The notes beneath the pieces were generated by a model. That model was not told the origin of the DNA and searched no databases. It saw only the letters and a program-made list of their open reading frames with translations. From Chionis minor (Eukaryota; Chordata; Aves; Charadriiformes; Chionididae), in NCBI GenBank assembly GCA_013398295.1, contig VZSF01001888.1, positions 186,001 to 250,000 on the forward strand: a DNA stretch of 64,000 nucleotides. Reading direction: 5' to 3'. A program made the position numbers and the translations under genes. Positions 1-12,243 of this stretch are shown one piece after another. Positions within the stretch are counted from its first letter, which is position 1. Every line of letters begins with the position of its first letter.

Positions 1-1080
1 GGAGCTCAGCTAGGGAACAACCAGCCTGTAACAGGACAAAGAGCCCTACTAAATTGAAGATAGACTATGACAGCCTTCTCAAAGGGATTTATATACTACA
101 GCAGCTGTGATGGCAGGAAGAAAGAGGATGACTCAGGAGGGCCCATCCAATCCCAAACTCCTTATTTAAGTTTCTACTTAATAGCAGAGGTCACACTGAT
201 CAAAGAGCAAATAGCACCAGCATTCGTGTACATTAAGATACAACTTAAAATCTCTCCTCTTTGTTCCCCATCTCAGCCCCCTCTGCTCCTATCTGGCCCT
301 AAGCCACTAGCACCAGACAGACACAGCAGCCCTATTGTTTTCTTCCAGTAAGTCACCTCCACCCTGATACTGAAGAAAGAAAAAGACAACTTCCAACCCC
401 TCTTCCTTCATTACCACAGAGAGGGTACTAAATAGCTACACAACAGAAAACAATTTAAACTCACCCTGGCAGCACCCTTATTTATGCATTATACAGAATT
501 GCATTTCAAAGCTGAAGGATAACACAAACAAGTCACTCTGGTAAAACACTTCCTTCAAGAAACCAAAGATTATTTTATATATTTACAATAACAAACTACA
601 AGATATAATCAGGGAAACATCTTATTTCCATTTGGAAGATAAGTTTGTCTCACCAGAAAACTTTGTTCCTCTCATCAGCACTACTCTACAGCAACACAAG
701 CACTAGTGGTGGCTGGTGGACACCAGCTAAGAACTGGCTGTGATGAGAAGACAGCTTTCACCTGGCCCTTGCAGGAAGCCCCTCCTCCTCTTTGGGAGGA
801 TAACTGAACATCAGAATTAAGAAAGCAAAACAGCAGCACCTGTGGAAGGGGGCACTGACACTCAGAAAAAGGGATCCCTAAAGACATTTTCTAGGGAAGT
901 CTGTGAGCGCTTGGTGACAGCGTGTGTTACCTAAGTTAAACAAAAAGCACGTAAAACAGCTGTAGTGTTTGCACTGAGGTGTACCAAAACAGTGGAAACA
1001 CGCACAGAAATGTTTCAGAAGAAAAAAAAAAAGGAGGATTGTTCCTAAACAATATTTTAAAAACAAAACTCAGCCCAACT
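1..1080. other. AT-rich noncoding DNA
   Basis: No gene is recognisable here. Short open frames occur on both strands but overlap each other, lack recognisable domains and are of chance length. A 12-base A run lies near 1020-1031. No interspersed repeat was recognised. Confidence 0.6.
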
Positions 1081-1420
1081 GCCCTTCCGAAGAGCAGGCA
1101 GCACCCAGAAGCACGCCTAATTCCCAGATCCGATGTGGCTAGCTCAGGAGAGGGGTGCCACGCTGCTGCTGCTCCTCTTGCGCTCCCCGTTGCACGGCTT
1201 CACTTTGCGGAGTGCGGAGGCAGGGAGCGGAGGCACCAGCGGCTGTGTGAAACCTGCCCGAGGGAGATGCCTGTGCAAGGGTGGCTGCTGGCAGCGGTTG
1301 GAGATGCCCTGTACGGCAGAGTTCAGTAAGGAGGTCAGCGCCGTCTGGCAGGGAAGAGAGGAGTCTGGTGGGACCCGGGAAACATGGGTTGGTGCTGGTG
1401 GCGGCAGCAGGGGGTTTTTG
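1081..1420. promoter_or_regulatory. CpG-rich, GC-rich patch (possible promoter or first exon)
   Basis: By hand count this stretch has about 18 CpG dinucleotides in 340 bases. The core at 1141-1320 is about 66% G+C with a CpG observed/expected ratio near 0.58, against an AT-rich, CpG-poor background. Open frames run through it on both strands. On the plus strand, a frame from an ATG at 1133 begins with a short hydrophobic leucine run and has several cysteines; minus-strand frames at 1139-1518 are serine- and proline-rich. Such overlap is common in GC-rich DNA, where stop codons are rare, so it does not show coding. No convincing TATA box or strong donor site was found. It could be a small CpG-island promoter, a GC-rich exon or a GC-rich relic of a repeat. 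Direction is undetermined. Confidence 0.35.
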
Positions 1421-4400
1421 TGTGTAATGTGTAGTGTTAAGGTGGTGGATGCTGTAAGGGGATGTGTTTTTGCAGAGCAGCAAAAGGCATTTGAAAGGCC
1501 TATTTGGGCCTGGTTCAAGGAAAAGTTTCTTTAGGAAGTTACTGAGGGGGGAAAAAGTAATTATTCAATAGAGTAGGAAGTGGCTCAATACAGCAGTCAT
1601 ATCCTCTTAACTATTTTTGGTGAACCCAGGTTGGTTTCAATGACCAAAGTCTTTTTTTTTTTTTTGTTCTGGTTAACCTCTACGGTGGAAAAGCTACCAC
1701 CATTCAATCCCTGTTGTAGCTGGAGCCTGGACTTAGTGCTCTCTGAGACGATGATGGAGGACAATTTGCATGAGTTATTAATGCAAGGGAGCAGTATTTG
1801 CATAACCAACCTTTCACCTGACTCAGCACTTAAGAAACTCATGAGCGCAAATCACTGAACCTAAGCAGCTTACTAAAAAAGTAAAGGGAAATAGGAGACA
1901 AAATTAAGTGCCTTTATATGATCCCCTCACAACCTGAAGCTAGTCCAGGACTCAATGAAAACTGTACTGACATCAAGGGAACCCCTTTAGGAAGAAAGAC
2001 CATGATGTTATAAATGGGAAAAGACAAGTATCCACTCCAAAATGCTGCTGACCCTGGTGAGAAGGAATATAATGATTGTACAGGTTATTTCTGAACAAAT
2101 TATTTTTCCAAAAATATGTTGTTTAAAGTTTTCTGAGATGCTAAAAAGAACCATTGCTGCTTTTAAGGAAGCTCTTTCCTACTAATTGCAATACAGCCAA
2201 TTCCCCTGGCCTCTCCAGCTTCCACAGTGATTTGAAACCCTGATAATGTTTTTCATTTCATTTTTTCTGTACACAGAGGCAAAAGCATTTCCTTTCCAAC
2301 AGCATGACACAGGCTACAGACAGCCTGACGCCAAAGCTTTCTGCAGATCAATATATTTAATGCATTTGAAGTCAGTAAAATCTCTCAGGCTAGTCCAGGG
2401 TTCCCTGAGGAAAAAGAAAGCCAAAATGCTAGAGATACACATGGATATGGATTTAATATTCAATTTTCTTACTTAAGAATCTCTCCATTTTAACAGAAAT
2501 CCATTTAAGTTACCTTGGGTAGTAATTTAGAGTATCATTCTCAAAAAGTTTTGGTGAGTATGGAGAAAAATCTCATGTAGTAAGTGGAGTCAAATACGCT
2601 TAAGCCCAGGTTGGCAGGAGGTACGTTTATATGCTTAAAGACAAAACAGTGGAAAAAATCCTGAAGATTGTGGCAACAAAAATATTATCTCTTCATCTCT
2701 TCATTTCCCATGTTTACTTTGTTCACTTGGGTATTGCTCCAGCCACTCTTGCCTTTCCCACAGGTTTTCCTCATTTACTTAAGATACCTCTCATTTTTAT
2801 TAACTTCAATCTTTATTGCTCCAAAGCATCTTTCTTCCCACAGATGAAGTTTTACTGCCTCTTAAATGCAAAAGCCAGGAGCAATCACACAAGTGAGGAA
2901 GCCAGACATTCTCCTATCAAACCTATTAGAATTGTTCTCCTTCCATTCAGCCTCAAAAATTGCCCAGGGATTCTCATTCACTCTACCTTCTTCCCCTCTC
3001 ACTACACAAAACTGTATATCAAGAAAAAAAGAATAAGTGTCACTAAAACAGCTGCCATACTTTTTGGTCTTATTTTGTATCCATCAAAAAAATGATTATG
3101 TATTAGGCTAGCCTGTAAAACTCTGTAATATCACAGAGCAATTGCTACCTTGCTGTCAGTCTTTAAAAGCTGCTAAATAATGGTACCCAAGTTCACTATT
3201 TGTCTTGCAACACAGAAGCATTTTTATTGCTTACAATTGGAAAAGCAGCTCTATGTACAAACTTGGGCTGACAGAAACAGTGAATAAAATAACATCTCCC
3301 ACCTTAACATAATATTAACTATGATGCTCAAACACACATTCCTTTAAGTGCAAATATTAATTATTTCATGCTAATATTTCAGCAAGAATGAATGCAATTA
3401 TTTCCTCAAAGCAGATGCAGTGGGAGGTAAGCAAGGAGAGTTAGCTGTTACTGGTTTGTGGGAAATAAATTGAGTCTTTCTCTCAGTCATTTTTTTCTTG
3501 TATGGATTAGGTGGTTAGAAAGAGAAATGTTGTGTTTCTGTTACATCAAAAGGTCTGGCTGTGAAGTTCCAGACCACTTGTGCTGCTTTCCTGAATACTA
3601 ACAGTCCAGGTTAACCCAACAGTACTTGCAAAGTGTTTGTAATAAAATTTATAGTTTTTATTAAAAATCTGGAAAGTGAGAATCAAGGTATATCACACAA
3701 TCGTTAAATTTAATATCATTTATTTCTCTCTCTGAATGCATCCCGTTCTGCCACAAATCTTCATCCTGGTATGTTATAATGCTACAAGAAAGTAGGGTCC
3801 CTGCCACAAATTCCAGGGCAGTCTGACTCCAGCAGCTCTTGGGAATGGCACTTTCTTCTTTTGTGGTAGATATACGAGAGGAAAAGGTGAATTATTTCAT
3901 CTGGATTCAGAACAGCAAAGCAGGAGAGAATTAAAGGATCAGCTTCAGTGTCTGGTTTTTTTGTGTAACGTTGTCTTGTGTTTGAAATGGCAGAAACCAG
4001 CTGTGGGCATTGCACCTCGGGACCAGGTCTGCCTGATGCAATATCAGAGGCGCTGGGCAACAGCCCAGCTCTCTGCATGTCTCTGCTTACCAAGTCAAAC
4101 TGCAGATGTGCTGCTTCAGCCAGAAGCCTTATGTGATGTCTGTCAAAGTTCTTAGAGAATCTAGTGATCAAAAAAGTGATAATCCCCTCTCAGAAAAACT
4201 GTCCTCATGCAGGTCCTGGGGCCTCTCATGGCTTGAGAATCTTGGAATGGAAAAGTTAAGCTTGAAAGCAGGTAAGCAAGAAAAATTCACACATGCATTC
4301 ACATCACCATGTTAACTCTCCTCTGCAAAAACTTCTCATTGAACCTACTCTTCCTAGCTGCATGTCTCTGCTATTCAGCAGTGCATTACCGAATATATGC

Positions 4401-4870
4401 ATTTCAGAAAACAAGCACCATTTCCCATGTGTTTGTTCTTCCTTGTGATCTACCAAAAGCAGGTTTTGTCCATGTTTTCTGAAGAAACAGCTGTAATGTC
4501 ACATAAGAACTGCATGCTAGAAAAGGCAAGAAGATGTACCGTGAAATATTAAGCAAGGACCTTTTCTGTCCCCACAGGACTTCCATCTGACTAGCAAAGC
4601 TTCTGTTTTGAACCTGCATTCTCAGGGATCTCAACGGTATTTTTTGTATCCTACACTATAGGCCTCAATCTTTGCGCATGATTTCCCCATCCATGAAAAT
4701 GTCTATTCTGTCTCTTAAATTTAAATATGGCATCCGTAACACTGTAGCATCTAGAGTCCAACCAATATGGAGTCAGATTGACAGAAAAAATACTCTACCT
4801 GCAAACTTGTACTCTTTTACATGCCCATAGTGCAGGTAAAAACTGCACTGTAGTCCATTGGTTTGTGGAC
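1421..4870. other. AT-rich noncoding DNA
   Basis: No gene or recognisable mobile element was seen. A T run lies at 1652-1665. Open frames at 2631-3095 (plus, 154 codons) and 3782-4171 (minus, 129 codons) have no family signature, no matching exon boundaries and lengths compatible with chance. Confidence 0.55.
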
Positions 4871-4936
4871 CAGGGGCTAAATTCCTCTCTGTTGTATACT
4901 GGAACAGCTCAACCAGTTGACTTCAAGTAACTCGTG
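4871..4936. repeat. Possible degenerate ancient amniote interspersed repeat
   Basis: The stretch contains a 'gggctaaattcctctct' segment followed about 35 bases later by 'cagttgacttcaagtaac'. Both resemble the 'aaattc...' and 'ccattgacttcaatgg' segments of an old repeat common in turtle, crocodile and bird DNA. I cannot name the family with certainty. Similar weak fragments appear near 30205-30235, 55200-55260 and 56430-56450. Recognition is by eye and the match is poor. Confidence 0.25.
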
Positions 4937-7900
4937 CCATTTCATTCCAGCAAAGAGTTTGCCCCAAGGGTCTTCCTAACACTTTTGATCATAAGCAGTA
5001 AAAGAGCAGTAATCCTCAAGCTCAAATAAATTAATGCACTAGGTTTCTATGGCTCAGAAGAAGCAAAAGCTATTCAGTCTACTGTGAAAAGAAGGCATTT
5101 GTCTGATAAATGGCAAAAAACCCCAACCAGAGTGTTGTCAAAATAGGCGTGGATATGATGGTTCCAAAAAACAAATTATTCACTCACAGACAAGGTTAAA
5201 TATTATGGATGGCAAGACACAGCAATGCTCTTCTAGAATCTTCTCATGAGGAAAACAAATGCTGCACTCTTTGAACACCAGCTCACACAAGGAAGCCTGC
5301 TGGAATCACTGGGACCATTCACCTTGCTATGAGGTGACCTACACCAGCGCTTCCCGGTGCAAGATCAGGAATACAGCCAACCCCAACCCATCCTAAAGGG
5401 CAGCTGATACTACGCTTATATTTTGTACATGTAAATGAGTTCCACTAAAAGACTTTCAACAATAGCAAGGGGTGAATAAGGGAGTACAACACAATACTGC
5501 CGTAGGCCTGGATTTGTTATGCATATTTAAATATTACTCTGAAGGAGTGGTAATGAACAGCCATTATTTAAGTTAGTCAGACCTGAAGAACGCTGTTGGG
5601 AAAATTTGAGAGACCTCTGATCCAAATGGGGACTGCAATGGCAGGGAAAATGCCAGGCTGCCAATTAAAGGTTTGCTGATTGAGCAGAGTAACAGGAACT
5701 TCTTATGCAGCTTGCTGGATTTTAAACTAGCTGTGATCACTCAATGAAAAATCACAAAGTTTCATGTGAACAAGTCCTTCCCTGAAACAAAAATACATTT
5801 GCTCATAAAGCAGCAAACCCCCAAAATATTAAGAAAGGCAGGACTGGAGTTATGACTTCTTAAAACTTCCTGGAACAGCACGTTCTTGTTGGTTACCTAT
5901 CTTAAAACACTGTGCCAGGAGGAAAAAAAAAAAAAAAGAAAAAGGAAGAAAGAAATAACAAGAAAAATGAAACAATAGCTGAAAAATATTAGGGCAATGA
6001 AAAACTTGCCTAAAAGACTGAGACACACTACAGAAAGACAAAGCAGAAGTCCTTTTCTACATAACCTTTTCTCAAGAAAACTCACTCTTATGCTCATTTA
6101 TTCTGCCACAATTCTGTGTAAGTGCATCTATGAGCCATATTTAGGGTAAAACAGTGAAGACAAGACAACGTATTTTTTTCTGCTCTGGTTAACAGCTCTA
6201 GGTGAAGCTAACATGGGTGTGAATTCAAACTCCCACCAGAATAAAACCCGAGCGATTTCATCCTGCAATAGTCTGGAAACGAACAGTAATTCTCATGTGA
6301 AATGACTCAAAGAGGAGAATCTTAGTACCATATGTTGGTAGAAGAAAAAAATCTTATTTCTTTAGGTGTGTTCTTGGCCAAGAGGAGGTTTGGACCACGT
6401 ACAAATTTACTTGTCTGAATATGAAAACTGCCACCAGAAAATGCTTGTTTGGTGGCTGCTGAAGCTCATTTCCCACTCTGTCTTACTCTTTGAAGTCCCA
6501 CAAACATCTCCAGCTTGGCAACAAGGTCCTTATCTCAAATTCAGGAGCCCCTTTGACTCTGAAACAACACTGAAGCTCCAAAATCTCAGAACTGCTCAGA
6601 GTACAGCTAACAGACACAGGCAGATTTGCACTTCTTGGAAAACACCCTTGTTTTCTCGGGTGCAACTGCAGCTGTAAGAGGTAGTATCCTGTATTACACA
6701 GGGATATGGCTGGAGAACTCACTTGGGTGTGAAGGATCTTGTTTCCAGTCTCTCTCCGCTCTTATGTGCTGTGGACACCCACTTTCCAGCAGAACTACAA
6801 GATGATCTGGAAAACCGGAGTGGGGACTGGTCTACTAGTCCCACTACAGCCCTGCCAGAGTGAAGTAGGTTGCAAATTCCATGCAGCTGGCAGAAAGCCT
6901 CGCGAGAGGACAGCACAGCCCAGGCAGGGGCTGGGCAACTCGGTGAGGAAGGGAAGAGCCCTCATCATCACACAAGCTATGAGTTCCCACATACCTGGCG
7001 GGCTGCAAGGATAACCACGAAGCCTGATGGGTCCTCTTAAAAAAAAAAGCTGTGGTGACCTCCCTCTGGAGAAGAGCCCGGACTCTGCAGCCTGTATGCA
7101 CTGGGCCACGCTCAGCCTTTGCTATGGGCTATTTCAAGGCAGTTTCTGCTGCGTTTGCAGGGTTCCACCCAGTCCTGGCATGCGCAACAGAGGGAGATTG
7201 TGTGCCCCAGCCCTATGTCTTTATTGAGCGTCCCTGGGACTGGCTACTGAAGACACCTGTTTCAGCCCTAAATATGACAGCAGAGAAGCACAGAGACTAC
7301 ATCCTGGCCTTTGTTCTTACACATAAAGCTTTTCTGGCCCAATATTGTAAACGCTTCACAGTTTACCCACCAACCACAGTGGGAAGTGTATTGCATCTTC
7401 TATGTTTTAATTTAATTCTCCTCTGTACCTTGCAGCTGAGGACAAAAATGTAGTCCTTGTGATAAATTTCCTTACAATAAGATTAGAGACACTAACAACA
7501 ATGAAGGAAAGAAAAAACACTAGAAAAAAAAGAAGTGTATTACTTAGACAAAATAATGGAAACCATAAATCACTGCAGTGACAGGATTAAACGTGAAACC
7601 TTTAATTATACATTTAATCATTTACCGACTTCTTTATTTTCCCTGTAGTAATGTTCATGAAGCTTCAATAAGATTTGAGTTTGAGGATGATTTTATTTCA
7701 CATGTGAGTTGCAAAAGCAGTACACACAGAAAATGGTTTTAGGAATGAAAAGAATATTAACTTTCATCTTCAACTATGTTGACACCTTTACTGAACACCT
7801 TTATTGTTCTCGGTCATAACTGGCCCTCACTTAATGGCAACACTGTGTCAATACACATCAAGCCCATCTCCATTTCACAGATATTATATAAAATAAAGTA

Positions 7901-10900
7901 GAACTAAGGGGGAAATAAGTGGTGGTTCAGAAAGTACACTACTGTATTAAAAAAAGAGAGTGTAATTACATTGTTGAAGGAAACGCTGTGTTATTTATGA
8001 AGTATGGACAAACCTATGCCCACAGGCTGTATCTGCTCCACTGCCTTTTCCACAAGGAGGCAAGAAGCAGCTTCTTGAACAGAAAAGTGACTCCCCAGCC
8101 CCAGAACACCTTTTCCTATGGATCCCAGAATTCAGCAACAGAGAGCAGGGTTGTTGTTGCTGTTGCTGGCAGGTTCGGAGTGGGCAAAAGAATAAGCTGA
8201 TTAATTTCTGTAAAAATTCTGTGCACCAGCATAATGTTTCAGCACACTCAGAAGAGTACTTACTGAAAACAAAAACAAAACCAAACAAAAAAGCAAAAAT
8301 AGCACAATTCCCCTTCTTCTAACAGGAGAGTAAGACAAAGTCTTAGTGATTACATAGATCCTCTCAAAGAACTTGCAGTAGGAAAAAGCAGATTTTCATC
8401 AAAGTCAAAACATTGCTTGTACGCTAAGAAAAACAGCCCAATATTATACCAAACACATCATCTCATGGCAATTGTAGAGGCACTATTATGCTGGTAGATA
8501 TTGCCTTGCATATCAGAGAGCTGTTGGCAGGGGAGTACCTGTCCTCTGCACAGAACCCTTTGTTCTGTTGTGTTGTGTTGCAGGCTCTGGCAAATTGCCT
8601 TAAGGTTCCTAGCTGGGGTGGGCTGTGGGCTGTCACACAGCTAAAAACGTAATTCAGCTGCTCTATGCTTTCTTTTTTTTTTTTTTTTTAAAAAAGGTAC
8701 CACCGAGCCTGGGTTGCAAGGAAGATGGGTTTGCTCTACTCATTCAGCTCATGCCTTTTGCCCCAGCAGATAAGACAGAAGCAGACACGTCCTGCCAGAC
8801 CAAATACAATGTGGAAGCACACACTTGGAGGGACTTACAGCCATCCCAATTGAGGAGGAAAACATTTTTATTACGTCTTTTGTAGAGACATAAACCACCA
8901 GTGGGAGGACTCCGAGGTAATCTTTAGGTTTTGTCTGGATTTTCTGCCATGTTAGTCATCTGTTTCAATGTGGATCATCTTTTTGAAAAATAAGTCATTA
9001 TCCTCAGTACATGGGACTCTTGAATCTGTTGAATTGGCTTGTTGGTACTTGACAGACCTCCCTGCTATGAACTGGAGAAAATGCTCCAGCCTCTGCTGTG
9101 GTCTCTGTCTCTACCTCTTTTTGGAACAGGCAAACCCAAAGAAAGAAAAGGGGCTAGTATAATTAGATTCTGACTATCACATAAGTAGACTACACATTTG
9201 CTTTTCCACTAGGTAATTTTTTTCCGGTGTATTTTCTAAGTAAGAAAAAATTGCCTAGGGAAAATGGGGAACACAGGCCCATATCTGTAGGAGTCTAAGT
9301 ACAGTCCACACCGGGAAAATGAATTTTCTTTTTTTCTTTCCTCTTTTGGATCTGTCTTTGAATCAGGAGGAGTTTGGACTGATTTGGTAATAGATATTTC
9401 TGTTTCTCCCAACCAGTCCAAAAAGGGTCTTAACAGCACAACCTGCATAAAAAACCCCACAACATAGAACTGCCTATTCTATTAAATCCATGTTCAAGGC
9501 TTAAACTGAAAACATAAGAGGTGTCTGGGTTAGTACTTTTGAAGACAGGTGGGCCACCAGTGTCAGAAACCTGGAAACAGGAGACATTTTTATCATCTTT
9601 TTTTCAAAAACTAGTGGAGGGGAAATTCCTGAGGCAACACTTGAAGCAGGATCACTCATTGTGTACCTGACAACACAAGACTGAGATGTTGGGACATTCA
9701 CTCACCCTGCCAGTAAGATGACCTGTAGGTCTTCGGAGATTTTCTCTCTTTCCTTTCTCTAGTCCACTCATGCATCAGGTCCCTTAGAGATATGGGACAG
9801 CCAAGTGAATTTATGTTTCTTGCTCTGAGTGTAAGATGGTTTCCTGTGACAGAGAGGATATAGAGACCAAATGTGGCATATGAAAGCACCAAAACAATCA
9901 TTTAAAATCACACTATATTTTTAGTTCCTACCTCCTGCCTTCAAAAGTATTCACTGTTGAGGAATAAAAACCCCAAGAGATGGTTTCCGAATAAGTAGCC
10001 TGAGGGGATCATTGCTTAGTAAGTGCCAGAATCTTTCGTGCTGCCCAATTTAGTTGTAGCAAAATAATACGTGTGAGGAGAGTTTCCAGTGTTTTACTCA
10101 GTAGTATCTTATATCGATCAATGCTACTAGTTAACTGAGCACATTTCAAATAAGTTTTTCTTCCATCAGTGTTAAATGCATTTATTTTTAAAGTTTCTAT
10201 CCCACTAGGTACTACAGCAATAACCATGATCCTCTCTGAAATACTCATTCAACCCATCATTCTATGCATATTCTCCTTCCTATACCTTCTCTAAACTTTT
10301 TCCAACTTATTTTTTGCTCCAGAATGTCTTCCTTAAAGATTATTTGTTGGTTTTGTGGGTTTTTGAATGCCTATAGTCTTTTCCTCTTTAAGGATGAGCT
10401 GGTCAGACCTAAATATATTTCAAAATGGTGACCAAGCATTTCTGTTTCCCTCTTTTCCTCCCTGTACCACCAAGTGATCTATGTGAAAAAGTCAAGCATG
10501 ATAATCATCTATGGCACTTTTCTGCTCCATTTCCTTCAGAAAATTGGTGCATCTGGTAGAGAAGAGGAAGAGAAGAATTTTGACCACATACACAAATTAC
10601 ATCCTCTATGACTACTGGGCTTCCATGGGTCAAGTGGAGAAAAGCAAACATGCAAACCCCCAAACGTAATACACTTAAGAACATTATTAAAGTCAGAAAT
10701 GGGAAAATGTCTAGATTTGAGAATTTCAGAGTGCCCCTGAATAATTTTTCTGATTTGTCAACTAAATGGCAAAGAGACTGGAATAATTCAGTAAAAAAGT
10801 AACCAACCAAGAATGGGTAATTATTTTAATAGCCTCATAAAGCCTAAAATACAAAGGAGCTTCACTAGGGGTAACTTTGGAGGCGAAATTAGAAACTTCT

Positions 10901-11879
10901 TTTCAGAGATTTTTCTATTAAAGGTCATGGGTATCAGAATCTATCGTCTCACTTTAGATCAGTTATAAAGCTACTATAAATAAAGTCTCCTATATGGCAC
11001 CTTGTCATCGATTCCACTTCAGTGTAATCAGCACTGCAGACACAGGAAATTCTTAAAATAAACAGCATTATTCTCTACTTACTGTGCTTAAAATGGAGTC
11101 AGGAGTTCTGTACTTTTATTTTAAGATTTTCATTTTAACAGCTCGTTGAGCAAATTATTTTATTACTGTTTAGATGAACACAACTACTATATCAAAATAT
11201 AGTGTAACTATGACAACAGTAATTCATGGTTTACCACTCTCCTTACCGCTAAGCAAATGAAGTCACTTTGCTGAATTATTTCTTAATAATAAAAACACGA
11301 TAATTTCCAAGCAACGGTGTTAGCATTTACTGTTCTTAGAACTAGTCTAGTATCTTCTATGACAATTGTAAATACATCAGTATATCTTTATTGGATGAAA
11401 ACAGACTATAAAAGTGGAAAACAGTGCCTGTTCTACTGAAGCTCTTAGAGAACTCGTAGTCACTGCTCCAAAGTTCTGGCTAAAAAAAAAAAAAATCCCC
11501 CAAAAAAGTTAAAACACTTGGCAGCTTCTAAACAAATACTTAGAAAACCCCAAAACCTGTAGTAAATTTCCTCAAATACAAATGAAAAATCATGCTAAAA
11601 AAGAAAAACTTGTGGAAATATAATGTTTTCATAGCCTTTAGGTTACACTTCTATATCTTGCTGAAAAGGATTTGAGGATGTGAAGATGGAAGGGTGGGAA
11701 ATAAGAAGGATGACCTGATAATTCTAAACCCAACATTTGCATCCGTTTTTTTTTACAGCTCAAACTGAAATGTGTCTTCTGAAAACCAAGGCAGCAAAGG
11801 GACCAAGAAGACCAAGCTGCTTGCTGAGGACAGCCTCCCCATTGCACAGAGACTTCCCAGCTCGCCACATGGAAAGTCA
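4937..11879. other. AT-rich noncoding DNA
   Basis: No supportable gene. An A-rich tract lies at 5923-5945 and an A run near 11482-11494. The block at about 6850-7260 is somewhat richer in G+C and has overlapping frames on both strands, including a 133-codon plus-strand frame at 7052-7453. None shows a recognisable domain or a paired splice structure. Confidence 0.55.
8673..8695. repeat. Poly(T)/poly(A) homopolymer
   Basis: A run of 17 T is followed directly by 6 A. No recognisable retroelement flanks it, so it is scored as a simple repeat only. Confidence 0.85.
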
Positions 11880-12243
11880 TGCAGGCACAGTAAAAGGGCA
11901 ATGTGGACAGAGGACAGGAGGGGTACTTGGGAGCAGTACAGAACTTCCTCGTTCTGACCTGCTTGGATGAAATCAGAGAAGCCAGACTTCAGCTGGACTT
12001 GAAGCTGGTGAGGGACATGAGGAGCAACCACATGAACCTCCACGGAAAAATCAGCAGTAAAAGGAAGACTGAAGAACAGGTAGCTGGGAGAGGATGGTGA
12101 ATCTCCATCCTTGTAGATACTCCAAACTCAACTGAACAAGGCCCTGAGCAACATTATCTAAGTCTCTCTTGCATGGACTAGGACATAGTTGTTCTCCTCC
12201 AGAGGTTTGTTCTAGCCAACATGGTTTTGTGATTCTATGAAAT
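11880..12243 (+). mobile_element. CR1 LINE fragment, internally deleted
   Basis: The left part (about 11880-12090) translates, with a frame change, into pieces resembling the CR1 ORF2 linker between endonuclease and reverse transcriptase: a TWEQYR-like motif, an EIREARLQLDLKLVRDM-like segment and a basic SSKRK stretch. From about 12095 the sequence becomes the CR1 3' trailer: 'gaatctccatcc' and 'ggccctgagcaac', then a degraded 'ctccagaggt' block, ending at 'tgtgattctatgaa'. Most or all of the reverse transcriptase region, roughly 2 kb in a full element, is missing between the two parts. The copy is dead. Assignment to CR1 is firm; the left boundary is approximate. Confidence 0.8.

Noticed and set aside
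1133..1534. 133-codon plus-strand frame starting with a leucine-rich segment that resembles a signal peptide
   Set aside because: Other long frames overlap it on both strands because the patch is GC-rich. The tail is composition-driven and no domain follows the hydrophobic start. It is kept only as part of the CpG patch.
3782..4171. 129-codon minus-strand frame
   Set aside because: No family signature, no flanking exon structure, and a length compatible with chance.
7052..7453. 133-codon plus-strand frame in a GC-richer block
   Set aside because: No recognisable domain and overlapping frames on the other strand. It is likely chance.
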